From Bacteroidota bacterium (GTDB lineage Bacteria > Bacteroidota > Bacteroidia > Chitinophagales > Chitinophagaceae), in the NCBI GenBank assembly GCA_018970395.1, contig JAGWWM010000003.1:36975-100974 (forward strand): a stretch of 64,000 nt of DNA, read 5' to 3'. Each line of letters opens with the position of its first letter. Position 1 is the first letter of the stretch. Shown one piece after another: positions 9,125 to 18,885 of this stretch. Below the pieces are notes generated by a model that searched no databases, was not told where the DNA came from, and was given only the letters and a program-made list of their open reading frames with translations. The position numbers and the translations under genes are program-made.

Positions 9125-10144
9125 TCAGTTTGCATTTTTAAGAAAATCATCTATGCCATAATCTACAAAAGCTTTGCAAGCCATACGGACTCCTTTGTTG
9201 TATTTTTCTGGATCAACAGGAATGGCTGTAACTTTTTCCATAAATGAATTTTCGACTTCAAAATATTTAAATAGCCCCGCACTCACGCCCCAGCTTATGT
9301 TAGCGACAGCAACAGCTTTTACTTTAGTCTTTTCCAGAACTCCTTCTATATCCAGATCTTCTTTCAGTGAATACTGACAGATACTTGTCGGTAGTCCCAT
9401 AGCCTCACTGTTCACAAAAGAACAGTTGGTGCCGAGTGCATTGGAAATACCCTTTCCGGAAACACCGCGCTTGCTCAGTTTTAAAGCTGTTTGTCCTACC
9501 ACTTTCGCTCCGCCCAGATCAAAGGCAGCACTCATGTACGACTCGCCATCTTCAGCCATTGGAACAACTAAACTAATTTTCAATACACTCACATTATCAC
9601 CTTGATAAGAAATTTTTGCACTGTTATCCGTAAAAGTATTTTTTTCCCGACCATCCTCTTTGGTGCCTTTAATAAAGTATTCAAAATTCGTTGGAGTACT
9701 CATTAGGAATCCTTCAAACTGAACATTGCTCAACCCTCCTCCTTTCTTCCGCTCCCAACCTTTGAATTCTTTAATACCCGCCATTTCATCCGGCGTAACA
9801 ATCTGATAGCCGGCAGCAGTGAGTTTTTGTACCACATGATTGTACAGATAATCGGTATTGCTCACCAAATCAGCTTCAGAAATACCCTGAAGTCCCATTG
9901 ATATTTTTGCATCCGTAGCACTTTGAATCATGTCACTGTAAACACGTGCTTTCTTTTTTTCCTGAGCCACATAGAGTACCTGATAACAAACTTTAAAGTC
10001 AGCGATATACACTTTCTTAGGTGCTTTACGCAATTTGCCCTTCCCGGTTTCAGTAGAAGAAACCTGTAATTCGGAAATACTTTGAGCATCAGCGGTATTC
10101 AGTGCAAATACCAATGTTAGAAAAAGGTAAGAGAGACGATACAT
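9125..10144 (-). CDS. Secreted protein of unknown function
   Basis: 339 residues with a clear signal peptide (MYRLSYLFLTLVFALNTADAQ, likely cut after DAQ), so periplasmic or surface exposed. The mature part begins with a lysine-rich stretch (KGKLRKAPKKVYIADFKVCY) and continues as alternating strands and helices. Only two or so Cys are spread through it and there is no lipobox. VYIADFKV followed by a helix distantly resembles the beginning of CsgG/TolB-type periplasmic proteins, but I do not claim that family. It lies between smc and coaD on the same strand; an AT-rich repeat separates it from smc. Confidence 0.8.
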   Translation of the reverse strand: MYRLSYLFLTLVFALNTADAQSISELQVSSTETGKGKLRKAPKKVYIADFKVCYQVLYVAQEKKKARVYSDMIQSATDAKISMGLQGISEADLVSNTDYLYNHVVQKLTAAGYQIVTPDEMAGIKEFKGWERKKGGGLSNVQFEGFLMSTPTNFEYFIKGTKEDGREKNTFTDNSAKISYQGDNVSVLKISLVVPMAEDGESYMSAAFDLGGAKVVGQTALKLSKRGVSGKGISNALGTNCSFVNSEAMGLPTSICQYSLKEDLDIEGVLEKTKVKAVAVANISWGVSAGLFKYFEVENSFMEKVTAIPVDPEKYNKGVRMACKAFVDYGIDDFLKNAN

Positions 10145-10176
10145 AAGCTTAGTTTTAGTTGTTAAATTTTTCTATC

Positions 10177-10255
10177 TATTATTAATTAATAATTACTAAT
10201 TACTAATTATTAATTATTAATTACTAATTATTAATTATTAATTACTAATCATCTA
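10177..10255. repeat. AT-rich interspersed repeat, second tract
   Basis: Repeated AATTATTAATTACTAATT units run from upstream of the secreted-protein gene to the smc stop (TAG at 10253-10255). Same family as 551-622. Confidence 0.7.
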
Positions 10256-13200
10256 ATTCAACCCCCTGAAATCCACCGGCACCAGTTTGCTCACACCCGC
10301 TTCCTGCATCGTTACGCCGTAAATAACATCCACCGCACTCATGGTCATTTTATTGTGCGTTACAATGATAAATTGAGAGTTTTCGCTGAACTGTCGTATC
10401 ATATTGGTAAACTTGCTCACATTTGCATCATCCAGCGGCGCATCCACCTCATCCAAAATACAAAAAGGAGCCGGCTTAATCAAATAAATGGCGAATAACA
10501 TGGCAGTAGCCGTGAGCGTCTTCTCTCCCCCACTCAATTGTGTAATGCTGCTCGGACGTTTGCCTTTGGGCTTCGCCACAATATCAATGCCGGTTTCAGC
10601 CAAGTTATCCGGATTCTCCAGAATCATATCGGCTGTATCTTCTTCCGTAAACAAGGCCTTGAATACTTTCTGGAAATTTTCTCTTACCTGATTGAAAGTA
10701 TCGAGGAAACGTTGATTTGCGGTAGCTTCCACTTCCTGAATAGTTTGCAATAAAGATTCTTTAGCGGTGACCAGATCATTCTTTTGCTCCACAATAAATT
10801 CGTAGCGCTTTCTCATTTCTTCAAAAGCTTCAATAGCAGTGGGGTTTACTTCGCCCAAATTCTCAATCCGCTTTTTAATGCGATCTACCGATTGTTGTAA
10901 ATCTTCTACGGATTCTTCTCCGGTACGCGGCTCTTCCATTACTTCTTCCAGGTTCACTTTGAATTCCACACTGAGGCGCTCTTTGGTACCGCTTAATTGC
11001 AGTTTAAGCTCATTCAGTTTATCCTTCAACTCATTGATGAGCTGATCCGCTTGTTCTTTTTCTTTTTGCTTCAGACGCAAAGCACTTTCTTTATCAGACA
11101 GAACATTTCTTAAGTTGTAATAGGCCTGATCGGCTTCATTCAGCGCCTTCTCTTCTGTTTCCTTCTGTGAAAGCAATTGTACCATTTCATCACCGGCAGC
11201 TGTTAATTTTTGTCCGGCCTCCTCCATCTGAGTCGAAGTTTGTCCCAACTGCTCCTGATTGGCTTTGATTTGCGTCGTAAGCGTTTGCAGTTGATTGCGT
11301 TTGAAATCAAGCTCCTGTTTCAATCCGCTTACTTTACTTTGCTGGCGGGTAAGATTCAGATTGGCCTCATTAAACTGTGCGCGAACTGCATTGTATGCTT
11401 CTTCCGCTTCTCTGTATGTCTGTTCCGCTTCCTGCGTTTTACCGGTAATCTCCGTCAGCTCTGTTTGCGCTGCATTCAAATTAGTTTTATTCTGTTCAAG
11501 GGTACTGCCCGATTGTTCGAGTTGCTGCGTCAATTCCTGCAGCCGCTGTTGCGAACGTGTTTCATTCGCATTCAGGTTCTCCATTTTATTTTCAACGGAA
11601 TATAACTGATTGGTAAGTTGATTAATCGCTTTTTCTGTTTCGCGGATGGCAGCTTCCTTCAATTGCTCATTGAATCCAATCACTTCATTATGGCGCGACT
11701 GTATGCGATGTTTTAAATCAGCAACTACTTTTTCCTGTGCAACAATCTCTTCATGCAAACGCTCCAGATTTTTGGAACGACCTATTTTTTTCCCTTCAAA
11801 CAACCCGACACTTCCTCCGGTCAAGGTATATTTTCCTTTGAAATATTTTCCCGATTTATCCACCACCGTTCCTGTAAAATCTGCAGCAACCTGCAAAGAA
11901 TCTTCCGCAATCACCACTTTCCCAAGCAGGTAATGTGCGAGAGAACGATAACGCTCATCCACTTCCACTACATCGAGGGCTTTGACCGTTCCGGCCGGTA
12001 TTTCTCCAATGGTTTCTTGTGAAGTAAACTGATCGAGTAAAAAGAAATTCGCTTTCCCTTTTTTATTGTTTTGTAGAAGATTGACAGCCGCAACTGCTTC
12101 TTCCAAATTGTCGGCTACATAATAATTCAAATAAGACTCGAGCAGACTTTCAATGGCAGTGCGGTATTCTTCCTTACACACCATTACATCACTTAACAAT
12201 GGCACGCCCCTTCTCCACTGCGGATTATTGTGTAAGAACTTGACACTGTCCGGATACCCTTCCATGGAGTCAATCAGGCTCTTCAATAACGCATGCTCAT
12301 TTTTTTTGGCGTCCAGTTTTCGATTTTCTTCTGCCAGTTGCTGGCGCAATTGTTCGAGATCTCCCTGTGCCTGCAGAATCTGTTCTTTCGTAAGATCATG
12401 CTGTTCCTGCAACTGCTTTAATTCTTCCGTACGATTTTCTTTTTCGTAGCTCCATTTGGCTTTCTCCGCCTCTAGTTGCTGCAATTGTTTTGCGCGCGCT
12501 TCCTGTTCATCTTTAAGTTGGTTGATGAGGCGTTGCTGATTCTGAATACCGGTTTCTGCTACGGCTACATTTTTTTCTACTTCAAAATGACGGCGCTGAA
12601 CTTGCTGATACGATCTGCGGAGTTCTTCCAATGCAAGACGTTTGTCGTCAAAAACAATCCTTTTCTCCTCAACTGATTTTTTGATTTCATTCAAGCTTCC
12701 ATCAACGCTGTTCAATTGTTTCTCTTCCTCTTCCAGCTGCTTGCCGGAAAAAGCGATACTATCCTCTATGCCTTTCAACTGACCACTGTCACGTTGGATG
12801 GCTTCATTAAGATTTTTTTCTTTGTCTTTCAGAAAACCCAGACTTTGCTGCGCAAGATTTTTTTCATTCTCTTTGGTACGAATCGTTTGCAGCAATTCAT
12901 TGAACTGCTGTTGTTTTTGCTGCAGCGCTCTTTCTTTCTCAATAAAATCTGTTCGCTCCTGCTCTATGCCCGCTTCTCCCGTAGCCACTGCTGCTTCGAG
13001 TTCAACTTTGCGATTCGTTTCTGCATCAAGTTGATCATTCAGCGTTTTCCAAGACAATTGAAATCCCTGCAATGCTGCTTTGGCAAGTTCGATGCTGAGT
13101 ATTTTATATTCCTTTTTTAACTCGTGATATTTCTCCGCTTTCTTCGCCTGATTTTCTAAGGTTTTGAGTTGGTTATTGATTTCAAACAATAAATCTTCAA

Positions 13201-13771
13201 TACGGGCGAGATCCTGCTCTGTAGCATCAAGTTTAGATTTGGCCTCTTTCTTTCTCGTTTTATAAATGGTAATGCCTGCTGCCTGCTCGAGCATGCGACG
13301 ACGACTATTGTCTTTATCCTTGATGATATCATCCACCATGCCCAATTCAATAATGGCATAGCTGTCGGTGCTGACTCCGGTGTCGAGGAATAAATTCTGA
13401 ATATCTTTCAAACGACACTGTACATCGTTGAGCCGGTATTCACTCTCCCCGCTCTTGTAGAATTTGCGCGTGACCGTTACCGTATTGAATTCAGTGGGCA
13501 ATAGATTGCGGGTGTTTTCAAAAGTAAGACTCACTTCGGCCAAACCGGAAGCGCTTCTCGATTTAGACCCGTTGAAGACAAGGCTTTCAAGATTTTCACT
13601 TCGGAGATGACTGATTTTTTGTTCACCGATCACCCATCGGATGCTGTCGATGATATTACTTTTTCCGCAGCCGTTGGGGCCAATAATGCCCGTAACGCCT
13701 TCGTCAAAACTGAGAATTGTTTTGTCGGCAAAACTTTTAAAACCTTTGATTTCAAGACTCTTTAAACGCAC
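10253..13771 (-). CDS. smc: Chromosome segregation protein SMC
   Basis: Structural maintenance of chromosomes ATPase that, as a dimer with ScpA and ScpB, compacts and segregates the chromosome. 1172 residues: head with Walker A GPNGCGKSNIIDSIRWVIGEQ (about residues 32-50), a long coiled coil, the hinge at roughly 510-660 (SLIDSMEGYPDSVKFL to GKYTLTGGSVG), a return coiled coil, then signature LSGGEKTLTATAM and Walker B FCILDEVDAPLDDANV. All ATPase motifs are intact. The start is GTG at 13771 (MRLKSLEIKGF); no in-frame ATG lies nearby. Confidence 0.97.
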   Translation of the reverse strand: MRLKSLEIKGFKSFADKTILSFDEGVTGIIGPNGCGKSNIIDSIRWVIGEQKISHLRSENLESLVFNGSKSRSASGLAEVSLTFENTRNLLPTEFNTVTVTRKFYKSGESEYRLNDVQCRLKDIQNLFLDTGVSTDSYAIIELGMVDDIIKDKDNSRRRMLEQAAGITIYKTRKKEAKSKLDATEQDLARIEDLLFEINNQLKTLENQAKKAEKYHELKKEYKILSIELAKAALQGFQLSWKTLNDQLDAETNRKVELEAAVATGEAGIEQERTDFIEKERALQQKQQQFNELLQTIRTKENEKNLAQQSLGFLKDKEKNLNEAIQRDSGQLKGIEDSIAFSGKQLEEEEKQLNSVDGSLNEIKKSVEEKRIVFDDKRLALEELRRSYQQVQRRHFEVEKNVAVAETGIQNQQRLINQLKDEQEARAKQLQQLEAEKAKWSYEKENRTEELKQLQEQHDLTKEQILQAQGDLEQLRQQLAEENRKLDAKKNEHALLKSLIDSMEGYPDSVKFLHNNPQWRRGVPLLSDVMVCKEEYRTAIESLLESYLNYYVADNLEEAVAAVNLLQNNKKGKANFFLLDQFTSQETIGEIPAGTVKALDVVEVDERYRSLAHYLLGKVVIAEDSLQVAADFTGTVVDKSGKYFKGKYTLTGGSVGLFEGKKIGRSKNLERLHEEIVAQEKVVADLKHRIQSRHNEVIGFNEQLKEAAIRETEKAINQLTNQLYSVENKMENLNANETRSQQRLQELTQQLEQSGSTLEQNKTNLNAAQTELTEITGKTQEAEQTYREAEEAYNAVRAQFNEANLNLTRQQSKVSGLKQELDFKRNQLQTLTTQIKANQEQLGQTSTQMEEAGQKLTAAGDEMVQLLSQKETEEKALNEADQAYYNLRNVLSDKESALRLKQKEKEQADQLINELKDKLNELKLQLSGTKERLSVEFKVNLEEVMEEPRTGEESVEDLQQSVDRIKKRIENLGEVNPTAIEAFEEMRKRYEFIVEQKNDLVTAKESLLQTIQEVEATANQRFLDTFNQVRENFQKVFKALFTEEDTADMILENPDNLAETGIDIVAKPKGKRPSSITQLSGGEKTLTATAMLFAIYLIKPAPFCILDEVDAPLDDANVSKFTNMIRQFSENSQFIIVTHNKMTMSAVDVIYGVTMQEAGVSKLVPVDFRGLN

Positions 13772-13795
13772 GATATTAACATTTTAGCAGGGCGA

Positions 13796-13803
13796 CAAAT
13801 ATA
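13796..13803 (-). promoter_or_regulatory. Putative -7 element of the smc promoter
   Basis: Minus-strand TATATTTG matches TAnnTTTG exactly, 25 bases upstream of the GTG start. The expected -33 position falls in the 20-base palindrome at 13819-13838. Confidence 0.5.
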
Positions 13804-13818
13804 AGTTATTCGGAGGAG

Positions 13819-13877
13819 GGGCGAAAAATTTTTCGCCCTTACGGTTTAGGGATTGGGGGGCGAAAAATTTTTCGCCC
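13819..13877. repeat. Two copies of a 20-base perfect palindrome
   Basis: The half-site GGGCGAAAAA plus its reverse complement occurs at 13819-13838 and again at 13858-13877, 39 bases apart, each followed by a TTAC-type tail. They fill the divergent gap between smc and the CrtA-like gene. Confidence 0.85.
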
Positions 13878-13912
13878 TTACCCTTTAGTACGACATCCTA
13901 TCTTCGCAGCCT

Positions 13913-14653
13913 ATGTATGTATTTTTGACCTTAGTGAGATACCGGAAGCGGTTTATCTACTTCGCGCTGACGGCGATGGCGGTTCACCGAATTCCCCTTT
14001 TTTTCAGCAGGCGGGTGAAATTTCACAAAACGCTGGGCTGTGGCAAGGGGGTCAGTTTCAGCCGGCAGGCCGACTGGCAGCAGTACGGATTGCTGGTGGT
14101 GGTGGAAGAAAAAGAGGGAGAAAAGGTACTTTCCTTACCCTCAGAGCAATGGAGAAAACAGGTTTATGGGCGTTTTATCAACGCCTGGTGGCGATTTTTT
14201 GGAGTGGAATGTTATACGATTGCATTGAAACCTATTGAGGGACATGGCACTTGGGATGGGAAAAAAGCTTTTGGAGATTTGCCCGCCAAAACTGATTACG
14301 AAGGCCCGATAGCTGTATTAACCAGGGCTACTATAAGAAGAAAGAAGTACGACCGTTTTTGGGAACACGTGGAAGATGCATCCAATGAGATGCTGAAAGC
14401 ACCCGGGTATTTGTATTCCGTTGGGGTTGGAGAAACCCCTTTCCTAAAACAGGCTACCTTTTCGGTTTGGAAGAGTAAGGTGGAGATGAAAGCCTTTGCA
14501 TACGGCATGCAGCATCATAAGGCCGTGATTCAAAAAACGAGAAAGGAAAACTGGTATGGAGAAGATATGTTTGTGCGATTTAAAATCATTCGAACTTTGG
14601 GAACATTGAGGGGGAAGGATCCGATCGGAATGAAAATAAAAACCCCCGATTGA
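13913..14653 (+). CDS. CrtA-like (spheroidene monooxygenase family) protein
   Basis: 246 residues. The second half carries the family's most recognisable blocks: LTRATIRRKKYDRFWEHVEDAS, then GETPFLKQATFSVWKS and FAYGMQHHKAVIQKTRKENWY. In phototrophs CrtA is a haem-dependent ketolase that adds a keto group at C-2 of spheroidene. No other carotenoid gene is in the window, so the substrate here is open. The N-terminus (MYVFLTLVRYRKRFIYFALT) is basic and hydrophobic. The stop codon sits inside a convergent terminator hairpin. Family confidence is good; function is not established. Confidence 0.8.
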   Translation: MYVFLTLVRYRKRFIYFALTAMAVHRIPLFFSRRVKFHKTLGCGKGVSFSRQADWQQYGLLVVVEEKEGEKVLSLPSEQWRKQVYGRFINAWWRFFGVECYTIALKPIEGHGTWDGKKAFGDLPAKTDYEGPIAVLTRATIRRKKYDRFWEHVEDASNEMLKAPGYLYSVGVGETPFLKQATFSVWKSKVEMKAFAYGMQHHKAVIQKTRKENWYGEDMFVRFKIIRTLGTLRGKDPIGMKIKTPD

Positions 14654-14668
14654 TGTAACCGGGGGTTT
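14630..14668 (-). terminator. Terminator of the TonB-receptor/DUF5689 transcript
   Basis: AAACCCCCG (14640-14648) pairs with CGGGGGTTT (14660-14668) across an 11-base loop. Read on the minus strand the stem is followed by TTTTTATTTT, so it should end the operon whose last gene stops at 14694. It overlaps the 3' end and stop codon of the convergent CrtA-like gene. Confidence 0.75.
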
Positions 14669-14693
14669 GAAATGATTTATAATCTTTCAGCAA

Positions 14694-16148
14694 TTACTGT
14701 ACTACATCCGTAGCAGGATTTCTGATCCCAATTTGCTTGGTAGTTTTAAACTGACTGAGATAACCGGTTATAGATTTAACAGAGGCAGGATAGCTTTGGG
14801 AGGAGAATGTAGCTGCTGTAGCAGTGAACATTACTAAAGTGCCTCCTGTACCCGTTAAAGTAACACTACCTGAGTATTTTCCCGCACTGCCCCCTGAAAG
14901 TTGGAGATCAGCTATTTTCACCAAAGTGGACTCCCATGTTTCAAAATTGGTATTGATTTCTTGAATGGTAGCAACTCTTGGGGTAATTGATTTCCCTTTA
15001 ACAATGAGCGTGGCATTTTCAAGCGGGATATTACTCACCTGTAACGTGCTGTTAAATTCACTCAGACTAACTCCGGAAACATTCACACGGATAGAATCTC
15101 CTAAATCAAAATTGTGGGCGGCCGTAAAGCGAACGACAATACCCGCCTTATCATTCCCTTGCTGTAAAACAAGGTTTTGGGCATTGATATTGGCAGTAGA
15201 TTTATCACTGATCACTATCCCTGTAATGCTTGTACCGGCAGTCACAGTAACTGGAGCTCCGGAGAATAGTTGTCTTACTTCAGCAATATCCTTCGTAGTA
15301 GTGGGGCCGGATCCGCATCTGAAACCTTTGAATTGAACATCTGAAGTATCTCTCAATATCAATTGTTTTTTATCAGAGCGAGTGGGCATATAAACCGTAT
15401 AAATGGCAACCAGATTACCATTCCCTGAAGGGACTCTTACGCCTGAGAAATTGGAATATCCGCTTGTACGAATATTGATCTTTGCCCCTCCGCAATTTTT
15501 AATCAGAACATTTTCAGTTTGCTTGTATGCAGATGTATCAGAATAGGTTTTGGTAGTATCTTCAAACTGAAAGTCTTTCAATTGAATAAGATTTCCTAAC
15601 AATGGATCCTGCATATCATTATCAACTAAATCTCTTATTTCGTTAACCTCTGTGATTTTAACAGGATTATTCAAGGAGCCACCAATTACTTTTTCACTAA
15701 TCAGATTAGAGGCGACAGCCTGGATGGAAGGCGTACCTCCTGTCAAAGCTTTCACACCCAATTGAATCATGCCGCCATAATCAGACACACACATTCCTTT
15801 ACACTTTACAAATACTTTTCTTCCCACAGGAAATGAATTATACAATCCGGAAGCATCGAGCATTAGTTGAAGCGCACCGGTTTCATCCTGGATATAGATT
15901 TGCTTATAAAGATTGCCGGATTTATCATTGGCAATCACTACTCCGGAAACAATCATATCTTCCTGAATAGAATCAAGTACACCCGGCTCCACGTGAATTG
16001 CTTTGAGTTGAGCAATGGTATGGGTAGCTTTCAGATCGGGATCTTTCGGCAATGCCGGCTCGTCGAATGTTTTTTTACAGGAAAAAAAGAGTCCGATACC
16101 GGAAATCAAGAGTAGAAAATAAAATAAACCTGGTTTCAAATGCTTCAT
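14694..16148 (-). CDS. DUF5689-type surface lipoprotein
   Basis: 484 residues. N-terminal lipoprotein signal with lipobox LFFSC (Cys at about 24) followed by KKTFDEPALPKDPDLKATH. The first half (ATHTIAQLKAIH to GYSNFSGVRVPSG) resembles the DUF5689 region, and the second half repeats an OB-like beta pattern (VTAGTSITGIVISDKSTANI, DLGDSIRVNVSGV). It follows the TonB-dependent receptor by 18 bases on the same strand, as surface lipoproteins usually follow their receptor in this phylum, so it is probably an outer-membrane partner in substrate capture. The divergent secreted phosphodiesterase hints at nucleic acid or organic phosphate as substrate (inference). Confidence 0.8.
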   Translation of the reverse strand: MKHLKPGLFYFLLLISGIGLFFSCKKTFDEPALPKDPDLKATHTIAQLKAIHVEPGVLDSIQEDMIVSGVVIANDKSGNLYKQIYIQDETGALQLMLDASGLYNSFPVGRKVFVKCKGMCVSDYGGMIQLGVKALTGGTPSIQAVASNLISEKVIGGSLNNPVKITEVNEIRDLVDNDMQDPLLGNLIQLKDFQFEDTTKTYSDTSAYKQTENVLIKNCGGAKINIRTSGYSNFSGVRVPSGNGNLVAIYTVYMPTRSDKKQLILRDTSDVQFKGFRCGSGPTTTKDIAEVRQLFSGAPVTVTAGTSITGIVISDKSTANINAQNLVLQQGNDKAGIVVRFTAAHNFDLGDSIRVNVSGVSLSEFNSTLQVSNIPLENATLIVKGKSITPRVATIQEINTNFETWESTLVKIADLQLSGGSAGKYSGSVTLTGTGGTLVMFTATAATFSSQSYPASVKSITGYLSQFKTTKQIGIRNPATDVVQ

Positions 16149-16166
16149 ATACTTCTGAATTAATAA

Positions 16167-18749
16167 TTAAAAACGTAATGTGATACTTGCAAAATAGTTG
16201 GCGCCATATCCGTAGAACAAACGGGGTGGAAATTTATTGATATTGCGATCATCAAAATCAAAACGCAATTGTTCAAAACCACCGGTAATAATTTGCTGAT
16301 TATTGAGCAGGTTATTAACCCCGACATTGAATACTAAAAAGAGCGGCTTTCCCTGAACATTCATAGTGGCAGGCAATTTCCAGGAATAACCCCCGAAGAA
16401 ATCAACTGTATATTGACCAGCCCATTGGGTTTGCCGTAAGATATCGTTGCGTAAAGGACTTTTATCCGCTAATCCATCCACGGCAGCATCTGTACGTCGG
16501 ATCGGATTAAAATCGAGCCACATCTGATCAAAGTAATTAGCAGTTAAGTTTACAAACCAGAATTTGGGAGAACGATAGCTGATGCCCAGGCTATAAGCTT
16601 CCTGAGGTGTAGATGGAACACGATAATTTTGGCTATAAATCGTTTCATCTTTTCCTAAAATAGCTGTAGTGTTATCCAGTGTAATAAATGCTTTTTGACG
16701 ACTATCGAAATAATACCTGCCTAATGCGGCGGCACCGGTCAAAGTAAGGGTAGAACTCAATCTGGTTTCAAAGCCCAACTCCGCACCATAATGTACTTTA
16801 TTGATATTACTTAAGGCATAATTCACAAAATTTCGGTAATCATCATGGAAGAAAGATAGAACATTATAATCGTTACGCGTAGTGGTATAATATAAATTGG
16901 CTCTGAATTTTAAATTAGGAGCATTTAAAATATAACCGCCTTCAAAACTATTGACGGCAACACTCTTTAAATCTTGTTCTTGCTGGAAATCTCTGTTGCG
17001 GGGAGCGAGATAGACATTTTCAAAGAAGGGCGGCTTGGTTAGAGTAGCAGCATTGGCATAGAAGTAATTACGACCATTTATTTTGTAGGTTAGTCCGCCT
17101 TTCAACCCGAAATTATAGAAAGTATTCGTAGCAGATTTTCCGAACGAATTATTGGGGAACAGTCCGTTTCTGACCAGTCCTTCTCTCCAGAATTGGGTAT
17201 AGGAGGCTTCTGCGGCAAAGAAGTAATCCAGCTTGGCCGTTTTAAAATCAAATTGCATCCAGGATGCGGTCTTATTGATGTTTATATTATAGTTATATCC
17301 GTACTGATCTCCTTTTTTGACAATTCGGTTGGGTTGATCAATATTATTCTGACTGATATTCGGATTATTAGGGAAATTTCTTTCTGCAAACTGATTCAGA
17401 TCTACGTAAAAATCACCTCCCAATAAATCTGCTACCCTTTGGAAGTAATGATTTTTTTGCTGCTGGTAGGAAAGTCCCCAGGTGAAATTGTGTCCGCCAA
17501 TCAATTGTGAGTTGAGAACCGTATTAAAATTCAATCGGTTTGAATTGATGACTCTTTCCTGCAATATATAACGGGAGCGATTGCCGGTGATATTATTACC
17601 TGCAATGCCATCTACGTTTTGGATGGTTTCGTTGTTGACCCGATTAGCAAGATATAGTTTGTCCCATTTGATTTGACGAAGATTGATGTCATTACTCATG
17701 GCATTGCGCATGGCGGCCGCTTGTAGCGGATCATCTTCTTCATAATGGCTTGGCAAATAGCGATAGTAATCCGGTCTGGGATCAGCACCATTATACCAAT
17801 CGAGCGCAGAGACTGCTCTTTCACCGAAGGAATAACTAATACCCGTATTCAGACGTGCATTATTTTTTATTCTGAATTCGTGGCTCAGCAGGAAGAAAGG
17901 CTGGTGGGTGGTAGCGACACTGGCATTTCTTTTTTTACCGTTTTGGTAACCCCAGAAAGGGTTATAAAAATTGGTACCTGCCAGTTGCTGCATTTCTTTG
18001 AGCGAAGCACCCTGACGACCATTGGAAGTGGGAGCACCGAGGACGGAGAAGGAGAATAAATGTTTTTGACCCACCAGTTTGTCAACCGCTAAAAAATAGC
18101 TTTTGCTGTCATAGAAAGTTCCCGGAACATATCCTTCATCCGCATAACGAATGCTGCCGCTGAAAGTGAAAGCCCAGCCTTGTTTATTTAGTCCGGTGGA
18201 ATGGGTAAGCATGGCGCGGTGGCGATAGTTCCGGTTGGAAATAGCGTAACTGAAACTGGTTTGTTTGCGTTGTTTACTAGCGCGTACATCTATATTAGTG
18301 TTGCTGCCAATATCTCCAAATCCGAAGCTGGTAGGACGGAGGCCGACGGTAATATCACGATTACGCATCACATCATTTAAACCACCCCACAAGCCGAAAG
18401 GCGTAAATCCGTTATCGAGGTTTTCCATCGGGATGCCGTTGATGAAGGTTGTAAACATGTCCGCATCATATCCTCTCATGCGAAAACGAGCCGGACTCCA
18501 GTTAAAGGCGGCAGCGGAAAAGAAAGGATCTCTTCCGGCCGTTAGTACCGAGGCTACATTTTGTGAGCTGGCATCCGATGCATCGTTGTCATCCACCGAT
18601 ACCACCGGTATATTATCCAATACTCCTTCCTTAAACTCCTCGATGAGGGTATCCCTGGTTGGGAGAGTGTCATTGGCAGGAAGAGATTGAGCATAGGTGG
18701 TTAAGATTGAAAAAGAAAAAATCGTTGAGACCAGTAAGTTCCTGTACAT
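16167..18749 (-). CDS. TonB-dependent outer-membrane receptor
   Basis: 860 residues with a signal peptide (MYRNLLVSTIFSFSILTTYAQ) and no carboxypeptidase-like N-terminal extension. A plug region occupies roughly residues 50-165 (NVASVLTAGRDPF, RFRMRGYDADMFTTFINGIPMENLD). The rest is a 22-strand-type barrel ending in FYGYGANYFASITLRF, with the terminal aromatic expected for outer-membrane insertion. Energy comes from TonB-ExbBD; the ligand is unknown. It is the first gene of a two-gene operon with the DUF5689 lipoprotein and diverges from a secreted endonuclease/exonuclease/phosphatase. Confidence 0.92.
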   Translation of the reverse strand: MYRNLLVSTIFSFSILTTYAQSLPANDTLPTRDTLIEEFKEGVLDNIPVVSVDDNDASDASSQNVASVLTAGRDPFFSAAAFNWSPARFRMRGYDADMFTTFINGIPMENLDNGFTPFGLWGGLNDVMRNRDITVGLRPTSFGFGDIGSNTNIDVRASKQRKQTSFSYAISNRNYRHRAMLTHSTGLNKQGWAFTFSGSIRYADEGYVPGTFYDSKSYFLAVDKLVGQKHLFSFSVLGAPTSNGRQGASLKEMQQLAGTNFYNPFWGYQNGKKRNASVATTHQPFFLLSHEFRIKNNARLNTGISYSFGERAVSALDWYNGADPRPDYYRYLPSHYEEDDPLQAAAMRNAMSNDINLRQIKWDKLYLANRVNNETIQNVDGIAGNNITGNRSRYILQERVINSNRLNFNTVLNSQLIGGHNFTWGLSYQQQKNHYFQRVADLLGGDFYVDLNQFAERNFPNNPNISQNNIDQPNRIVKKGDQYGYNYNININKTASWMQFDFKTAKLDYFFAAEASYTQFWREGLVRNGLFPNNSFGKSATNTFYNFGLKGGLTYKINGRNYFYANAATLTKPPFFENVYLAPRNRDFQQEQDLKSVAVNSFEGGYILNAPNLKFRANLYYTTTRNDYNVLSFFHDDYRNFVNYALSNINKVHYGAELGFETRLSSTLTLTGAAALGRYYFDSRQKAFITLDNTTAILGKDETIYSQNYRVPSTPQEAYSLGISYRSPKFWFVNLTANYFDQMWLDFNPIRRTDAAVDGLADKSPLRNDILRQTQWAGQYTVDFFGGYSWKLPATMNVQGKPLFLVFNVGVNNLLNNQQIITGGFEQLRFDFDDRNINKFPPRLFYGYGANYFASITLRF

Positions 18750-18768
18750 GCAATTGGTTTATAAAATT

Positions 18769-18776
18769 CAAAAGTA
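18769..18776 (-). promoter_or_regulatory. Putative -7 element for the TonB receptor operon
   Basis: Minus-strand TACTTTTG matches TAnnTTTG exactly, 20 bases upstream of the receptor ATG. Confidence 0.45.
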
Positions 18777-18808
18777 GTTTTTTTGGGTAATCAGCAGTAA
18801 GAGTACTC

Positions 18809-18860
18809 AAAAAGTAACTGTAAGTTTATACAAGGATATTAAAAAATAACTGTAAATTTA
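18809..18860 (+). promoter_or_regulatory. Direct repeat in the receptor/phosphodiesterase divergent region
   Basis: AAAAAGTAACTGTAAGTTTA (18809-18828) recurs at 18841-18860 with 18 of 20 bases identical and a 32-base period, about three helical turns. Each copy ends in TAAGTTTA or TAAATTTA, close to a -7 element, so these could be tandem promoters or two binding sites for one regulator. Confidence 0.5.
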
Positions 18861-18885
18861 GCTTTTATTTTTAAATTTTCAAATT

